Shown one piece after another: positions 61,625-64,000 of a stretch of DNA of 64,000 nt. The stretch comes from Qipengyuania citrea (GTDB lineage Bacteria > Pseudomonadota > Alphaproteobacteria > Sphingomonadales > Sphingomonadaceae). Made by a program: the position numbers and the translations under genes. Numbering within the stretch: position 1 is the first letter of the stretch; the number at the start of each line of letters is the position of its first letter. Below the pieces are notes generated by a model that made no database searches, was not told the DNA's origin, and saw only the letters and a program-made list of their open reading frames with translations. The stretch is from contig NZ_WTYG01000004.1 in the NCBI RefSeq assembly GCF_009828015.1, positions 62,001 through 126,000 on the forward strand, given 5' to 3'.

Positions 61625-62172
61625 GCAAGCGTCTATCGGATGGCTCGGGCGGACCGAAGCATATGAGGAAGCGGCGCGGTGTCGAGCGCAGAGAACGCGA
61701 CAGAGCGATATCGAACGCCTGCGACAAGGCAGTCGCGAAGGACGAGTGGCCATCCCCTGCACTGATCGCTTCGCTGGCCGGCGTGTCGGAAGCGGTGGTC
61801 AGCCGAAGGAAGGAAATCCTGCGGCCGGCGCGCCTCCGCTGGGTCGAGAAGTTCGGACCCCACCCCCAATGGGGGGATGGCGAGCGGGACGCGTCCGGCG
61901 ATCCCCGCGACGCGCGGATCGAAGCTCTGGAGCGCAGGGTCGAACATCTCACCGCAAGACTCGATTATGCCATCGCGCTCATCCGGCGCCTGCGAAAGCT
62001 GATCCCGCGCTTCAAGCGCGAGGCGAAGGAAGCGACGGCCGAGCGCGATGCGTTCATGGAATCCGTCAGGCCGCCGAACGTCCAGATGCTGGTCACGCGC
62101 AACGCCACGCAAGAGGGGAAGGGTGATCCCGGTCCGGTCCGCCGTCTCGTGACGCGTGGGAGCGACCGTTGA
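61621..62172 (+). CDS. coiled-coil HTH protein, third gene of the trio
   Basis: A 183-residue protein with an HTH-like start (PSPALIASLAGVSEAVVSRR) and a long coiled coil (ALERRVEHLTARLDYAIALI), ending in a basic tail. In position and form it resembles TnpC of Tn554-type elements, which modulates integration orientation. It overlaps the recombinase-2 stop (ATGA). The start is firm from that overlap. Confidence 0.75.
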   Translation: MSKRLSDGSGGPKHMRKRRGVERRERDRAISNACDKAVAKDEWPSPALIASLAGVSEAVVSRRKEILRPARLRWVEKFGPHPQWGDGERDASGDPRDARIEALERRVEHLTARLDYAIALIRRLRKLIPRFKREAKEATAERDAFMESVRPPNVQMLVTRNATQEGKGDPGPVRRLVTRGSDR

Positions 62173-62222
62173 GCGGGGCACTCGCTGTCAACTGCTCTGC
62201 GCCGGCACCGGACAGCCCGAAC

Positions 62223-62645
62223 CTATTTCTCGAGGCTAGTGCCCGTTTCAAGCAGCGCTTCTGCAGCAGAGATGAGAAGCCTTGCGTGATGCTTCGTCAT
62301 CAGCCCTGCGTCGACTGCCGCCCTTGCCAAGAGCCTCACACCCGAACGCAGGTCATTGGTGGCCGCGTTCTTTCTCTCGTCGCGAGAAAACAAGGGATCA
62401 GGCGCGGGGTCCGGCATCTCCATTATCGATGGGTCCCATGAATCGATCCGTGAGCGCGTCGTAATCAGACGATGTTCTCGGTGAACGACCGCGATCTCCG
62501 CGTTCCAGGCGCCTAATGCCAATTGCGCCACGATGCGCTTCAACTGCCGCGGGGTGTCAACGCATTCGTAACGCAGGAACCGCCCCGACGATGTGACCTC
62601 GAGCCACTCAGCCCGCCAGCGGCCGATGGGAGTGGACCGCTTCAT
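62223..62645 (-). CDS. hypothetical protein, 140 aa
   Basis: A 140-residue protein of unknown family. It has MKRSTPIGRWRAEWLEVTSS at the start, a middle rich in Arg/Asp, and a helical C-terminus (KHHARLLISAAEALLETGTS). It is the second gene of a two-gene minus-strand unit behind the 63031 gene. ATG 62645 follows GGGAGC. Confidence 0.5.
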   Translation of the reverse strand: MKRSTPIGRWRAEWLEVTSSGRFLRYECVDTPRQLKRIVAQLALGAWNAEIAVVHREHRLITTRSRIDSWDPSIMEMPDPAPDPLFSRDERKNAATNDLRSGVRLLARAAVDAGLMTKHHARLLISAAEALLETGTSLEK

Positions 62646-62707
62646 GCTCCCAGGCCTGATGTCTGCGCTGCAAGGACCATCATTGTGCGCGCACGGAATG
62701 ACGAGAC

Positions 62708-63031
62708 TTACGACGCAGAGCCGTGATACCGGCGTTCCAGCGAGACACGGATCAGTCGCAGCCCGGCTAGCGAGATCGCCAATTCGCACGGAACCGAGCC
62801 TTCGAGAAACGGATCGGACCGGCGAAACCAGGCTGCGGGATCTCTCTGTTCCGACCACGCGGCCAGACCGAGTACGGCATCCAATTGGCGCAGCTTCGCC
62901 TCGAAGGTCTCCTTCGGCGGCAGCGGCGCCAACAGCATCTCCAGTTCCCTCGTGCCGATGCCGAAAAGAGGCGCCCTGGCCTTAACCCTACCGGCAAGAT
63001 GGCTCACCTCGTCGAATTGCGGAAGCTGCAT
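62708..63031 (-). CDS. small protein with MbcA/ParS-like C-terminus
   Basis: A 107-residue protein. Its second half (AWFRRSDPFLEGSVPCELAI, SLAGLRLIRVSLERRYHGSA) resembles the DUF2384/MbcA toxin-binding domain of Xre-type antitoxins, while the N-terminal half lacks a clear helix-turn-helix. The ATG lies 47 bp from the AACTACTTTAAAGTAGTT palindrome, which may control it. Confidence 0.5.
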   Translation of the reverse strand: MQLPQFDEVSHLAGRVKARAPLFGIGTRELEMLLAPLPPKETFEAKLRQLDAVLGLAAWSEQRDPAAWFRRSDPFLEGSVPCELAISLAGLRLIRVSLERRYHGSAS

Positions 63032-63077
63032 GGCTCGTGTCCCTTCAAGAAAGCGATCCCGTCGAGCAGATCAATGC

Positions 63078-63095
63078 AACTACTTTAAAGTAGTT
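63078..63095. promoter_or_regulatory. palindromic operator AACTACTTTAAAGTAGTT
   Basis: A perfect 18-bp palindrome with the same TACTTTAAAGTA core as the site at 44689-44704. It sits between the minus-strand pair (start 63031) and the plus-strand gene at 63281. Confidence 0.7.
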
Positions 63096-63280
63096 CCCGG
63101 GGTGTTAGCCATCTCCCGGACGATGCCAGCCAAGCCAACGGTCGGTGGGCACGCATCGCAACGGCCGAAAAGGCATCCGTCGAGCAAGAAACCGCCATGC
63201 CAAGCCGAGGCGGTCAATCGGGCATCGTGGGCCGAACGAGGTTGAACTCCGTCAACTCACAAGCGAAAGGAAACGCATCA

Positions 63281-64000
63281 TGCATCACAAGGACGCGATT
63301 CTCGACTCTCTCGCCATGCGGGGAAACGTCGCCCAGTTCGTCGCCTTCCGTCCCGATAGCGGGAAGGCGAGGCAGAGCCACTCGCGCATCGCCGGTCACG
63401 AACCCAATCAGCTTTATCTCGATACCCACGAGGCTATCGAGACACTCCTCGCGGCGAGCGCAGACCATTCGGTCAACGTGCGCAGCTATCTCCCCAGCGA
63501 TCCTCGCAGCCGGGAGTTCGTGTATGGATTGAAGAGTGCAAAGGAGGCCTGCAGGACGGTCGAGCGGCTCACTGCGGAGGGCCTCCATACGATCGTGAAC
63601 GAGACGGTCGACATCTCAGATGGCGGCGTATCCGGGGTACTGCAGGGTCAGACGCTCGAATTCTCTCCCGACGACACTCCCAGATGCGTGGAGAAGCCCG
63701 GGACGGCTTCGATGCCGTTCGAGAAAGGCATGGCGCTTCTGGAAATGGTGTACGGGTTTCGCCCCGATCTCGACGCGGCAATCGGAGAACGGACCGAATT
63801 CAGCATCCACCCACGGCCCATGGGTTGGAAACAGACCCACACCTTGCTCTGGGAACACGAATTCGGTGCTCCTTCGGTTGCCGGTGGCGAGGTGACCTGG
63901 CCGAACAACTTCAGCCGAATGATCGGCGACAAGGCATTCGGCCTCATGATTGCGCACCTCGCGGGAGCGTGCGTGCCGAGGACACTCGTGATATCGAGAC
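63281..64000 (+). CDS. unidentified protein, 3' end beyond the window
   Basis: An open frame of at least 240 codons from ATG 63281 (after GAAAGGAAAC) that runs off the window without a stop. The translation has convincing protein-like composition: HHKDAILDSLAMRGNVAQFV, then GVSGVLQGQTLEFSPDDTPR, EFSIHPRPMGWKQTHTLLWE, and RMIGDKAFGLMIAHLAGACV with PRTLVI. The last block faintly recalls ATP-grasp or PEP-binding enzymes. I do not recognise the family. It probably belongs to the operator at 63078. Confidence 0.6.

Noticed and set aside
63124..63245. 40-codon plus frame before the last gene
   Set aside because: Low-complexity basic composition and no convincing start; more likely leader of the 63281 gene.
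1..64000. CRISPR array
   Set aside because: No regularly spaced direct repeats of 20-40 bp were noticed and no cas gene is present.

Overview
The window reads as accessory DNA from a GC-rich alphaproteobacterium, most likely a sphingomonad. The clues are the TonB receptor, the CnrYX-like and cop genes, the DUF2188 and DUF6961 families and an alphaproteobacterial SOS box (GTTC-N7-GTTC). No replication, partition or conjugation gene is visible apart from a plasmid-type ssb, so plasmid versus genomic island cannot be decided. All family names come from reading the proteins by eye; no database was searched.

Layout. (1) 1-2.2 kb: a His/Met-tailed lipoprotein, two small unknown genes and ssb. (2) 2.2-3.6 kb: a truncated IS3-family element, a gene remnant and a tRNA-like gene with a 31-nt hairpin inserted in its anticodon loop. 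(3) 3.6-9.2 kb, mostly minus strand: a PstI-type restriction-modification pair joined to a HigBA-like toxin-antitoxin module, a serine resolvase coupled to a lipoprotein and bordered by palindromes, and an unknown gene. (4) 9.2-32.7 kb: a siderophore receptor, then a copper and metal region in visible decay. It holds a cnrY-like gene with an in-frame stop, a cnrX-copB chimera, DUF305, a frameshifted DUF411 gene, DUF2231, a Cys-rich Csp-like copper protein, an intact IS66 element with an 8-bp target duplication inside a merR remnant, a TrxR-like enzyme, a truncated copC, a DODA-type dioxygenase, a broken DUF1971 cupin gene, an SDR-SPW membrane fusion, a pntB fragment, an aldehyde and an alcohol dehydrogenase, a CDF exporter, adenylate kinase and an apparently intact copA-cueR/copZ unit. 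(5) 32.9-34.5 kb: a second copy of the same IS3 element, so two same-orientation copies bracket the metal region.

(6) 34.6-64 kb is a defence and mobility island. It holds an SOS-box-linked nuclease, an Excalibur protein, a hydrolase, a divergent XRE-ImmA operon facing a bacterial ubiquitin-like operon (DUF2188, Ubl, E2/E1 fusion, DUF6527), a 5'-truncated RecB-like nuclease/helicase, a DUF2235-LysM protein, a sensorless histidine kinase, an XRE-ImmA plus PIN pair, DUF2971 and YfbU proteins, a retron with HTH and membrane-peptide genes, an HsdR_N-like protein, and a trio of two tyrosine recombinases plus a coiled-coil protein. A gene that runs off the window end is not recognised.

How they work together: copA, copZ and cueR are the working copper-efflux core, while the older cop and cnr genes around them are breaking down. 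In the island, regulators sit beside their targets with palindromic operators. One palindrome (TACTTTAAAGTA core) occurs upstream of the histidine kinase and again 18 kb away beside the last genes, suggesting one regulator for both ends. The strongest candidate for an undescribed system is the ubiquitin-like conjugation operon with its divergent XRE-ImmA pair and shared TGACGA-NN-TCGTCA operators.
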